NCBI RefSeq assembly: GCF_002292295.1
Contig: NZ_DBBS01000021.1
Coordinates: 62,001-126,000, forward strand
Length of the DNA stretch: 64,000 bases
From: Sphingomonas sp. UBA978
Lineage (GTDB): Bacteria; Pseudomonadota; Alphaproteobacteria; Sphingomonadales; Sphingomonadaceae
Direction of reading: 5' to 3'
Shown here one piece after another: positions 7,666 through 14,823 of the stretch. Below the pieces are notes generated by a model, which made no database searches, had not been told where the DNA came from, and worked only from the letters and a program-made list of their open reading frames with translations. The position numbers were made by a program, and so were the translations under genes. Position 1 is the stretch's first letter. Each line of letters opens with the position of its first letter.

Positions 7666-8868
7666 TTAGCGGCGGATCGCCAGGTTCCGTCGATCAGTGG
7701 CATCGGCGAGGAACCGCGTCACGCTTCCCGTAATGATCTGATTGGTGATGCTGTGATAGGTCGTGTTAAAGTCGTGGCCCGAATAGGGGAACTCGACCAA
7801 GCGAACCCGCGCACCGATCGCATGCGCGCGACGGGTGAAGTCCCGTGCCGCAGCGATCGGCAGCAGCGGATCCTCGACCCCGGCAAGGATCAGCGTCGGC
7901 GGGTTGGAGTCGTCGAGCAGGCGACGCAGGTCGAGCGCGGCGTAGCGTTCGGGAACGGCGCGCGGCGGGCCACCGATATAGGTGGTCATATACGATCGCT
8001 GTACCGGCTGCAGGTCGCCGGGGTTGTTCCACGACCCGGCGGGATCGATCAGCGGCACCCGCGCGGTGACGGCAACGATGCGCGGCAGGCGCGGGCCGCA
8101 GCGGGGATCGGCCCGCGCCGTATTGACCGTATAGGCGGCCGCGATCGCGAGGTTGCCGCCCGCGGAGGCGCCGTTCAGCGCGACCCGGTCGAGATCGAGC
8201 CGCAGCGCGCGGGCATGCGCCACCGTCCAGGCGAGCGCGCAATGCACGTCCCGGATCGCGAGGTTCCACGTCGGCCGCCCGGGCCGCGCGAGGCGATAGT
8301 CGATGCTGATGACCGTCCAGCCGCCGCGCGCATAATGGCGCATGTTGGCCGCGCTGATCCGCCGGTCGCCGCCGACGAAGCCGCCGCCATGGACGACGAC
8401 GATCACCGGGCTGAGGCGGGTCGGGCCGGCGACGGTGGGGCGATAGATGTCGAGCGACAGCGGCTCGCCGCCGGGCGTGGCATAGACATGGGTTTCGTCG
8501 GGCGTGGCATGTTCGCTGAAATGGCGGGTCGACAGGCTGGCGATCAGGTCGATCGCTATGCCGTTGTCGTGCGCGAGCGCCAGCAGGCGCCCGACGACGA
8601 GCGCGGCGGCGGCGGTGGTGGCGATGGCGGTCGCCAGCAGCGCGCGGGTCGGTGCCGTCGCTCGCCGGCGATGCGCGATCAGGCCGACCGCGATGCCGCC
8701 GCAGCCGATCAGCAGCAACCAGGTCGCGCGGTTGGGCACGACCTCGACCGCTTCGATACGGACCCAGGGGATGACCGGGACGATCGCGGAGAACAGCAGG
8801 ATGAGGCAGGGCAGCAGGACCAGCCAGGTGACGGTCAGTATGGCCGTGCGGCACAATTGGCGGAACAT
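7666..8868 (-). CDS. Alpha/beta hydrolase (HSL/esterase-like) with N-terminal membrane helices
   Basis: A 400-residue protein: about 110 N-terminal residues with hydrophobic helices (ILTVTWLVLLPCLILLFSAI and ATWLLLIGCGGIAVGLI), then a carboxylesterase/lipase-type alpha/beta hydrolase domain. The oxyanion HGGGF motif (VVVHGGGFVGGDRR), the nucleophile elbow NGASAGGN, the acid in AGVEDPLLP and the histidine in PYSGHDFN complete the catalytic set. It is therefore probably a membrane-anchored esterase, substrate unknown. The ATG at 8866-8868 is chosen because its first helix is repeated, with its own start, in the adjacent duplication. It lies downstream of an acyltransferase gene on the same strand. 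Confidence 0.82.
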   Translation of the reverse strand: MFRQLCRTAILTVTWLVLLPCLILLFSAIVPVIPWVRIEAVEVVPNRATWLLLIGCGGIAVGLIAHRRRATAPTRALLATAIATTAAAALVVGRLLALAHDNGIAIDLIASLSTRHFSEHATPDETHVYATPGGEPLSLDIYRPTVAGPTRLSPVIVVVHGGGFVGGDRRISAANMRHYARGGWTVISIDYRLARPGRPTWNLAIRDVHCALAWTVAHARALRLDLDRVALNGASAGGNLAIAAAYTVNTARADPRCGPRLPRIVAVTARVPLIDPAGSWNNPGDLQPVQRSYMTTYIGGPPRAVPERYAALDLRRLLDDSNPPTLILAGVEDPLLPIAAARDFTRRAHAIGARVRLVEFPYSGHDFNTTYHSITNQIITGSVTRFLADATDRRNLAIRR

Positions 8869-9211
8869 GGTCACGCCACCGGCTCGCGGTTGGACGAATC
8901 GAACGACAGCGACGGTCCGGAGGACCGGTGCCCGACGATTCCGAGAACGACCGCGATGCCGCCGCAGCCGATCAGCAGCAGCCAGGTCGCGCGGTTCGGC
9001 ACCAGCTCGACCGCCTCGATACGGACCCAGGGGATGACCGGGACGATCGCCGAGAACAGCAGGATGAGGCAGGGCAGCAGGACCAGCCAGGTGACGGTCA
9101 GCACGGCCGTGCGGCACAATTGGCGGAACATGGTCACACCACCGGCTCGCGGTTGGGCGAATCGAACGACAGCGACGGTCCAGACGACCGCGGCCGGACG
9201 ATCCCCAGGAT
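8686..9211. repeat. 263-bp tandem duplication
   Basis: Positions 8686-8948 and 8949-9211 are two head-to-tail copies offset by exactly 263 bases, with scattered substitutions. Each unit contains the end of an acyltransferase-type frame (SGPSLSFDS.NREPV) followed by the ribosome site, start and first helices of the hydrolase. The duplication created a truncated 86-residue frame between two intact genes. Confidence 0.85.
8871..9131 (-). pseudogene. Duplicated hydrolase N-terminus fused to acyltransferase tail
   Basis: An 86-residue frame starting MFRQLCRTAVLTVTWLVLLP, nearly identical to the first 60 residues of the downstream alpha/beta hydrolase. It then switches to GHRSSGPSLSFDSSNREPVA, which copies the last residues of the upstream acyltransferase. 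It arose from the 263-bp tandem duplication. It keeps a start codon and two hydrophobic helices, so it could be translated as a small membrane protein, but it has no catalytic domain. Confidence 0.75.
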
Positions 9212-10114
9212 GCGGGCGAGGCTCGCGTGGTGGGCGAGCAGCGGCACCAGCGCGACGAGCGTCGCGAGCGTCAGCGCGAACAGCGCGAGCCCCCGCACAT
9301 GGTCGGCGTGCCACAGCGCGAAGATGAGCGGATGCCAGAGGTAGTAGAACAGGCTGTTGCGCCCGATCGCCGCGATCCCCGGCAACGGGATCGGCAGCCC
9401 CCGCACGACCGGCAACAGATAGATCAGCGGCAGGCAGGCGATGAGTTCCGCGGCGACCTCCGCCGCGACGTTCGGCTGGTCGTATAGCGAACACCACCAC
9501 AGAAAGCCGATCGGAGCGAGGATCACCGCCGCGCCCTGTCGCACCCGGTCGGGTTCGCGCTGCGCGACCAGCAGGCCGTAGAAGAAGTAGACCGGATAGA
9601 TGAAGAAGCGTCGGTCGGGCATCCAGTGGTGGAGGGCGGGCGGCAGATGGCCGACGCCGAGCAGGTACATCGCACCGATGCTGACGGGGATCGCGAGTCC
9701 CAACATCGCCGGCGGCGTCCAGCGCGATACGGCGGCGATGAGGATGAAGGCCATCATCACCGGCACGAACCAGAGGTGGAACGGCGGCCATAGCAGGAGC
9801 GACAGCGGCGTGCCGATATGCAGTTCGCGCGTGAGCGTGACATGGACGAGGCTGGCGACGATCCACGGCAGGATCAGCCGCGGATAATAACGGCGCAACA
9901 GCGCGGTGATCGAATCGCCGCGGGCGCGCTCGAGATTGAACAGATAGCCGGTGAGACCGATGAACAACGGCATGCGCAGGCCGGCGCCGATCCAGGCGGG
10001 AAAGCTTTCCCCTTCCGTGATTTCGAAGAAATGGCCGAGGATCACGCCGAGGACGAGCAGGCCACGGACGCCGTCGATCCCGGTGCTGCGGTGGCCGGCC
10101 GTTCCTGATCGCAT
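9134..10114 (-). CDS. Acyltransferase 3 family membrane protein
   Basis: A polytopic inner-membrane protein of 326 residues beginning MRSGTAGHRSTGIDGVRGLLVLGVILGHFFE. The early GIDGVRGLLVLGVILGH and LTGYLFN motifs and about ten hydrophobic helices match the acyltransferase 3/OafA-fucose-4-O-acetylase superfamily. That superfamily transfers acyl groups onto sugars of surface glycans or membrane lipids. The ATG at 10112-10114 is preferred to an in-frame GTG four codons earlier. It shares an operon with a membrane esterase, so a pair that adds and removes acyl groups is possible (inference). Its last 25 codons are part of the 263-bp duplication. Confidence 0.83.
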   Translation of the reverse strand: MRSGTAGHRSTGIDGVRGLLVLGVILGHFFEITEGESFPAWIGAGLRMPLFIGLTGYLFNLERARGDSITALLRRYYPRLILPWIVASLVHVTLTRELHIGTPLSLLLWPPFHLWFVPVMMAFILIAAVSRWTPPAMLGLAIPVSIGAMYLLGVGHLPPALHHWMPDRRFFIYPVYFFYGLLVAQREPDRVRQGAAVILAPIGFLWWCSLYDQPNVAAEVAAELIACLPLIYLLPVVRGLPIPLPGIAAIGRNSLFYYLWHPLIFALWHADHVRGLALFALTLATLVALVPLLAHHASLARILGIVRPRSSGPSLSFDSPNREPVV

Positions 10115-10210
10115 CGTCCGCCCCACCCCCCGAGAATTCAGGGTGTTAGCGTGGCCGTCCTAGCGGGGCGTTAACGGCCCGCGCATTCCGCTTGCAAGGC
10201 TGTCTTCGAA

Positions 10211-10228
10211 GTGACACAACAATGTCAC
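10211..10228. promoter_or_regulatory. Palindromic operator candidate upstream of TPR gene
   Basis: A perfect inverted repeat GTGACA-N6-TGTCAC lies 44 bases before the ATG at 10272. The form suits a dimeric regulator of the FNR/CRP or GntR type (TGACA/TGTCA arms). No regulator gene adjoins it. Confidence 0.45.
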
Positions 10229-10271
10229 AAAAGTGAAACCTGCCATCAAGGCGGGGGAAGGAGACGATGAC

Positions 10272-10616
10272 ATGCGTTTGATTGTAGCGACGATGCTGGC
10301 GGGTGCATGCCTGACGACGCCAGCGCTGGCCAACGACCGGACTGGCTATCAGGCGATCGCCGCGGGCAATTATGCCGAGGCGACCAAGCGGATCGAGGCG
10401 GAGCGGCGGATCTTCCCCCAACGGCCCGAACTGATGCTGAATCTCGCCGTCGCCTATGCGCGGACCGGCCGCACCAGCGAAGCGCGCGCGCTCTACAGCG
10501 ATGTGCTGCAGCGCCCGGTGGTGGCGATGGACATGCCCGATGGCGCGGTGGTGTCGTCGCACGACGTCGCGACGCTCGGCCTGTCGCGATTGACCACGAC
10601 GCTCGCGAGCCGCTGA
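10272..10616 (+). CDS. Small secreted TPR-like protein
   Basis: A 114-residue protein with a clear signal peptide (MRLIVATMLAGACLTTPALA, probable cleavage after residue 20). A helical repeat follows, resembling one to two TPR units: AIAAGNYAEATKRIEAERRIFPQRPELMLNLAVAYARTGRTSEARALYSDVLQ. It is probably periplasmic; the role is unknown. A GAAGGAGA ribosome site precedes the start. Its 3' third is duplicated immediately downstream, leaving this copy intact. Similar small TPR proteins occur in sphingomonads, but no function can be assigned. Confidence 0.75.
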   Translation: MRLIVATMLAGACLTTPALANDRTGYQAIAAGNYAEATKRIEAERRIFPQRPELMLNLAVAYARTGRTSEARALYSDVLQRPVVAMDMPDGAVVSSHDVATLGLSRLTTTLASR

Positions 10617-10640
10617 CCCGTCGGCGCTGGTCGAAACGCT

Positions 10641-10664
10641 GCGGCCCGCTCGGTGAGCGGGCCG
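10641..10664 (+). terminator. Terminator-like hairpin after TPR gene (first copy)
   Basis: Perfect arms CGGCCCGCT and AGCGGGCCG around CGGTG lie 26 bases after the stop. There is only a weak T-rich tail. The same hairpin is repeated 169 bases on. Confidence 0.5.
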
Positions 10665-10701
10665 TTGGCATTTGGGGACCGGCGGTTCGATAGCCGGGGA
10701 C

Positions 10702-10785
10702 ATGCCCGATGGCGCGGTGGTGTCGTCGCACGACGTCGCGACGCCCGGCCTGTCGCGATTGACCACGACGCTCGCGACCCGCTGA
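10702..10785 (+). pseudogene. Duplicated C-terminal fragment of the TPR gene
   Basis: A 27-codon remnant (MPDGAVVSSHDVATPGLSRL and on) identical in frame to the last residues of the protein at 10272-10616 except for a few changes. It begins with an internal ATG of the parental gene and has no ribosome site. It is almost certainly a non-functional product of the 169-bp duplication. Confidence 0.7.
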
Positions 10786-10887
10786 CCCGTCGGCGATGGT
10801 CGAAACGCTGCGGCCCGCTCGGTGAGCGGGCCGTCGGCGTTTGGAGGACCGGAGGTTCTGGTCCGGCCGGTCAGGGACCGGTAACGG

Positions 10888-11442
10888 TCAGAGGCGGGGG
10901 AGCGTCACCCCGCGCTGCCCCATATATTTGCCGGCGCGGTCGGCGTAGCTGATCTCGCACGGTTCGTTGCCCTGCAGGAACAGGAACTGGCAGGCGCCCT
11001 CGTTGGCGTAGATCTTGGCCGGCAGCGGCGTGGTGTTGGAGAATTCGAGGGTGACATGCCCCTCCCAGCCCGGCTCCAGCGGCGTCACGTTGACGATGAT
11101 CCCGCAGCGCGCATAGGTCGATTTGCCGAGGCAGATGACCAGCACGTCGCGCGGCACCCGGAAATATTCGACCGTCCGCGCCAGGGCGAAGCTGTTGGGC
11201 GGGATGATGCAGACGTCGGTCTTGCGATCGACGAAGCTGTTCGACGCAAAGTCCTTGGGATCGACCAACGCATTGTCGACATTGGTGAAGATCTTGAATT
11301 CGTCGGCGACGCGCGCGTCGTAGCCATAAGAGGACAGGCCGTAGCTGATGCAGCCTTCGCGGCGCTGGCTCTCGACGAACGGCTCGATCATGTTCTGGCT
11401 CAGCGCGGCTTCGCGAATCCAGCGATCGGACAGGATGGACAT
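10888..11442 (-). CDS. dcd: dCTP deaminase
   Basis: Dcd deaminates dCTP to dUTP, the entry to dTTP synthesis in many Gram-negative bacteria. The 184-residue length is standard. N-terminal [22 protein letters not shown], the [22 protein letters not shown] segment, [18 protein letters not shown], and the catalytic-glutamate region [28 protein letters not shown] are all present. The AGGGGAG ribosome site is well placed. It stands alone between the duplicated TPR region and a divergent NUDIX gene. Confidence 0.95.
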   Translation of the reverse strand: MSILSDRWIREAALSQNMIEPFVESQRREGCISYGLSSYGYDARVADEFKIFTNVDNALVDPKDFASNSFVDRKTDVCIIPPNSFALARTVEYFRVPRDVLVICLGKSTYARCGIIVNVTPLEPGWEGHVTLEFSNTTPLPAKIYANEGACQFLFLQGNEPCEISYADRAGKYMGQRGVTLPRL

Positions 11443-11530
11443 GGCGGCTCCCCTTCGATGCGCCTCTTCGCCGGTTCGGCGGGGCAGGGCAAGGCTGGCG
11501 TCACCCCGCCGTCCGCCCTAGCATCGCGGC

Positions 11531-11992
11531 ATGCGGCCGTTGATCGATCTCGCCTATCGGATGCGCCGGCGGCTGATGGCGCTGGTCGGCTGGCGGACGC
11601 GGGGCGTCAAGGTGATGGCGGTCGATGCGGACGGGGCGCTGCTGCTGGTGCGGCATCGTTATGGCCGGTCCGACCTGTGGATGCTGCCGGGCGGCGGCAT
11701 CGACCGGGGCGAGGCGCCGATGGCGGCGGCGGTGCGCGAGCTGCGCGAGGAAACCGGCTGCGTGCTGCGCGACGCGGCGCCGGCCGGGACGTTCGAGGCG
11801 CGGGCGGAGGGACGGCGCGATACCGTGTATCTCTTTCGTGGCACGACCGCCGGGCCGCCGCAGGTCGACGGGGTCGAACTGGCGGAGGCGCGATTCTTTC
11901 CGGCCGATGCCCTGCCCGAGGCGATCTCGCCGGCGACGCGGCGGCGGATCGAGGAATGGCGCGGCATGCGCGCGGCGGATGGCCGCTGGTAG
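11531..11992 (+). CDS. NUDIX hydrolase
   Basis: A 153-residue protein with a NUDIX box: WMLPGGGIDRGEAPMAAAVRELREETG, preceded by VDADGALLLVRHRYG. NUDIX enzymes cleave nucleoside diphosphates linked to another moiety; the sequence does not reveal the substrate. The N-terminus is basic (MRPLIDLAYRMRRRLMALVGWRTRGVKV), as in several alphaproteobacterial members. It lies 61 bases before the ABM monooxygenase gene on the same strand. Confidence 0.85.
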   Translation: MRPLIDLAYRMRRRLMALVGWRTRGVKVMAVDADGALLLVRHRYGRSDLWMLPGGGIDRGEAPMAAAVRELREETGCVLRDAAPAGTFEARAEGRRDTVYLFRGTTAGPPQVDGVELAEARFFPADALPEAISPATRRRIEEWRGMRAADGRW

Positions 11993-12053
11993 GCTTGCCG
12001 CCGCGACCGATCGCGGCCACGGTCGCCGCAGACCATGAACGGAGGAGATGGAC

Positions 12054-12353
12054 ATGACGGTAAAGGTGATCGCATTCGTGACGGTCAAGCCGGGCCACGA
12101 GGACGCCTTCGTCGAGGCGGCGCGCGTGTGCGTCGCGGCGTCGCGCGCCGAGCCGGGCGTGCTCCACTACGAACTGTGGCGCGAGGCGGAGGGCGAGCGG
12201 CGCTTCGTGTTCAACGAACTCTATGCGGACGAGGCGGCGGTGCAGGCGCATATGGCGTCCGATCATTTCAAGGCGTTCGGCCGCGCCGCCCGCGACCTCG
12301 CCGCCGCCCGGCCGGAAATCATCGCGACGCAGCCGGTCGACGTCGCGGGGTAA
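12054..12353 (+). CDS. Putative quinol monooxygenase (ABM domain)
   Basis: A 99-residue antibiotic biosynthesis monooxygenase-fold protein, close to the YgiN-type quinol monooxygenases. The core TVKVIAFVTVKPGHEDAFVEA, EPGVLHYELWREAEGERRFVFNELYADEAAVQAH and SDHFKAF match the family's ferredoxin-like beta-alpha-beta motif. The ATG at 12054 is chosen because the GGAGGA ribosome site at 12041 is 7 bases upstream of it but touches the earlier ATG at 12048. The probable role is oxidation or detoxification of quinols; not certain. Confidence 0.85.
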   Translation: MTVKVIAFVTVKPGHEDAFVEAARVCVAASRAEPGVLHYELWREAEGERRFVFNELYADEAAVQAHMASDHFKAFGRAARDLAAARPEIIATQPVDVAG

Positions 12354-12430
12354 GGGCCGCGGGTCGACGGCGCGATGGGGGGATCCCGACGCGGCTGGTG
12401 GCTGACGGGCGAAAACGCTAAGGCGCGGGC

Positions 12431-14089
12431 ATGCTGCGCATTACCGAGTTAAAGCTGCCCCTCAACCATCCCGAGGAGGCCCTGGCGGCGGCGATCCGCA
12501 ACCGGCTGCGGATCACGCCGCGCGATCTGGTGCGCTATACGGTCGCGCGGCGGGCGCATGACGCGCGCGACAAGATGGACATCCATTTCGTCTATTCGGT
12601 CGACGTGACGGTGAAGAACGAGGCGCCGGTGCTCGCCCGCTGCAAGCGCGACCGCCACGTCAACCCAACCCCCGACACCGGCTATCGCTTCGTCGCCAAA
12701 GCGCCGGCCGACTATGCCGGGCCGCGCCCGGTGGTGGTGGGGGCGGGGCCGTGCGGCCTGTTCGCCGGGCTGATCCTCGCGCAGATGGGGTTTCGCCCGA
12801 TCATCCTCGACCGCGGCAAGCTGGTGCGCGAGCGGACCAAGGACACCTGGGGCCTGTGGCGGCGCAGCGAACTGAACCCCGAATCGAACGTCCAGTTCGG
12901 CGAGGGCGGGGCGGGGACCTTCTCCGACGGCAAATTGTGGAGCCAGATCAAGGACCCACGCCACCTCGGCCGCAAGGTGCTGACCGAATTCGTCAAGGCG
13001 GGCGCGCCGCCGGAGATCCTGACCGAGGCGCACCCGCATATCGGCACGTTCCGGCTGGTGACGATGGTCGAATCGATGCGCGCGACGGTCGAGGCGCTGG
13101 GCGGCGAATATCGCTTCCAGCACCGGGTCGATGATATCGAGGTGGAAACGGCCGCGGACGGCAGCCGGCACTTGCGCGGGCTGACGCTGCAGACCGGCGA
13201 GCGGATGGCGACGGGGCCGGTGGTGCTGGCGCTGGGCCATAGCGCGCGCGACACCTTCCACATGCTGCACGAACGCGGCGTGCATCTGGAGGCCAAGCCG
13301 TTTTCGATCGGGGTGCGGATCGAACATCCGCAAAGCTGGATCGACGAGGCGCGGTTCGGGCCCTGCGCCGGCCATCCCGATCTGGGCGCCGCCGCCTACA
13401 GCCTGTCGCATCACTGCCGGAACGGGCGCACCGTCTATAGCTTCTGCATGTGTCCGGGCGGCACCGTGGTGGCGGCGACCAGCGAGCCGGGGCGCGTCGC
13501 GACCAACGGCATGAGCCAATATTCGCGCAACGAGCGCAACGCCAATTCGGGCATCGTCGTCGGCATCGACCCGGCGCGCGACTATCCGGGCGGTCCGCTC
13601 GCCGGGATCGAACTGCAACGCGCATGGGAAAGCCGGGCGTTCGAGGTCGGCGGGGGCGATTATAAGGCACCGGCGCAGCGGCTGGGCGATTTCCTCGCCG
13701 GACGGCCCTCGACGACGCTGGGCGGCGTCATCCCGTCGTACCGGCCGGGCGTGCAACTGACCGATCTGGCGGCATGCCTGCCCGATTTCGCGGTGACCGC
13801 GATGCGCGAGGCGCTGGTCGCCTTCGGCCAGCAGATCCCCGGTTACGACCATCCCGACGCGGTGATGACCGGGGTCGAGACGCGGACATCGTCGCCGGTG
13901 CGGATCACCCGCGGCGACGATTTCCAGAGCGTCAACACCGCGGGCCTGTATCCGGCGGGCGAGGGTGCGGGCTATGCCGGCGGCATCCTGTCCGCCGCGG
14001 TCGACGGCATCAAGATCGCCGAGGCGGTCGCGCGCGACCTGATCGGACGGGCGGGCGCCGACCGGCCGGCGGCGGCGCGCGCGGCGTGA
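12431..14089 (+). CDS. FAD-dependent oxidoreductase (COG2509-type dehydrogenase)
   Basis: A 552-residue flavoprotein. An N-terminal domain (MLRITELKLPLNHPEEALAA) precedes the FAD-binding GxGPxG motif (VVVGAGPCGLFAGLILAQMG) near residue 100. Further motifs are NVQFGEGGAGTFSDGKLWSQIKD, VVLALGHSARDTF and the C-terminal flavin-contact segment GLYPAGEGAGYAGGILSAAVDGIKIAEAV. This is the widespread uncharacterised FAD-dependent dehydrogenase family; substrate and electron acceptor are unknown. No signal peptide is seen, so it is cytoplasmic. It is followed by a TetR gene in the same direction with its own promoter. Confidence 0.88.
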   Translation: MLRITELKLPLNHPEEALAAAIRNRLRITPRDLVRYTVARRAHDARDKMDIHFVYSVDVTVKNEAPVLARCKRDRHVNPTPDTGYRFVAKAPADYAGPRPVVVGAGPCGLFAGLILAQMGFRPIILDRGKLVRERTKDTWGLWRRSELNPESNVQFGEGGAGTFSDGKLWSQIKDPRHLGRKVLTEFVKAGAPPEILTEAHPHIGTFRLVTMVESMRATVEALGGEYRFQHRVDDIEVETAADGSRHLRGLTLQTGERMATGPVVLALGHSARDTFHMLHERGVHLEAKPFSIGVRIEHPQSWIDEARFGPCAGHPDLGAAAYSLSHHCRNGRTVYSFCMCPGGTVVAATSEPGRVATNGMSQYSRNERNANSGIVVGIDPARDYPGGPLAGIELQRAWESRAFEVGGGDYKAPAQRLGDFLAGRPSTTLGGVIPSYRPGVQLTDLAACLPDFAVTAMREALVAFGQQIPGYDHPDAVMTGVETRTSSPVRITRGDDFQSVNTAGLYPAGEGAGYAGGILSAAVDGIKIAEAVARDLIGRAGADRPAAARAA

Positions 14090-14114
14090 CGATGGGTTTC
14101 AGTCCGCAACGGTC

Positions 14115-14150
14115 TTGTTTATCGCTGCGCAAATTTCTATACTGAGCGAT
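14115..14150 (+). promoter_or_regulatory. Sigma-70-like promoter and operator-like repeat before TetR
   Basis: TTGTTT (14115-14120) and TATACT (14138-14143) are separated by 17 bases, a near-ideal promoter. The expected transcription start falls at or within a base or two of the ATG at 14151, predicting a leaderless message. Arms TATCGCT (14120-14126) and AGCGATA (14145-14151) form an inverted repeat around the -10 box, a candidate autoregulatory site. Confidence 0.55.
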
Positions 14151-14762
14151 ATGGAAATGGTTGCCACTCTCCCCCCGAAAGGGCGCCCCCGCGAATTCTG
14201 CACCGAGGCGGCGCTGGCGGCGGCGCTGCGCGTGTTCTGGAGCAAGGGCTATGAAGGCGCCTCGCTCGCCGACCTGACCGAGGCGATGGGCATCACCCGG
14301 CCGAGTCTGTACGCGGCGTTCGGCAACAAGGAGGCGCTGTTCCACAAGGCACTCGACCTCTACGAGGCGGAGAAGCTGGACTATACGCGCGTCGCGCTGC
14401 GCCAGCCGACCGCGCGCGGCGTCGCCGAGCATTTCATGCGCGGTGCGCTTGAGATGCAGACCAGCCAGTGCGACCCCAAGGGGTGCCTGGGCGTCATCAG
14501 CGCGATGGCCTGCGGCGCCGAGGCCGAGTCGATCAAGGCCGACGTCATCGCCCGCCGCGCCTCGTCTCAGGCGGCGCTGATCGAGCGGTTCGAGGACGCG
14601 AAGCGCGACGGCGACCTGCCCGCGCATGTCGACGTGCTCGGGCTAACCAGCTATCTCTACGCGCTGTTGCAGGGGATGGCGGTGCAGGCCGGGTCGGGCG
14701 CGAGCCGTGCCGATCTCGAGCGGCTGGTCGATACCAGCCTGGCGGTCTGGCCGAGCCGCTGA
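14151..14762 (+). CDS. TetR/AcrR family transcriptional regulator
   Basis: A 203-residue repressor with an N-terminal TetR helix-turn-helix: AALAAALRVFWSKGYEGASLADLTEAMGITRPSLYAAFGNKEALFHKAL. The C-terminal ligand domain contains SQCDPKGCLGVISAMACGAEAE, a cysteine-containing segment typical of TetR_C subfamilies next to oxidoreductases. The ligand is unknown. The start at 14151 (MEMVATLPPKGRPRE) directly follows a TTGTTT-17-TATACT promoter. It may control itself or the upstream FAD/ABM genes (inference). Confidence 0.88.
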   Translation: MEMVATLPPKGRPREFCTEAALAAALRVFWSKGYEGASLADLTEAMGITRPSLYAAFGNKEALFHKALDLYEAEKLDYTRVALRQPTARGVAEHFMRGALEMQTSQCDPKGCLGVISAMACGAEAESIKADVIARRASSQAALIERFEDAKRDGDLPAHVDVLGLTSYLYALLQGMAVQAGSGASRADLERLVDTSLAVWPSR

Positions 14763-14823
14763 TCGCGCACCGGCCGCGGATTTCGCGCGGTCGTCGACGG
14801 AATCTGTGGCAGCATCGGGGACG

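Larger units (their letters stand above)
10530..10858. repeat. 169-bp tandem duplication at the end of the TPR gene
   Basis: Positions 10530-10698 and 10699-10858 match at an offset of 169 bases with few substitutions. The unit covers the last 29 codons of the TPR gene, its stop codon, and a downstream GC-rich hairpin (GCGGCCCGCT...AGCGGGCCG) at 10641-10664, repeated at 10810-10833. Confidence 0.85.
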
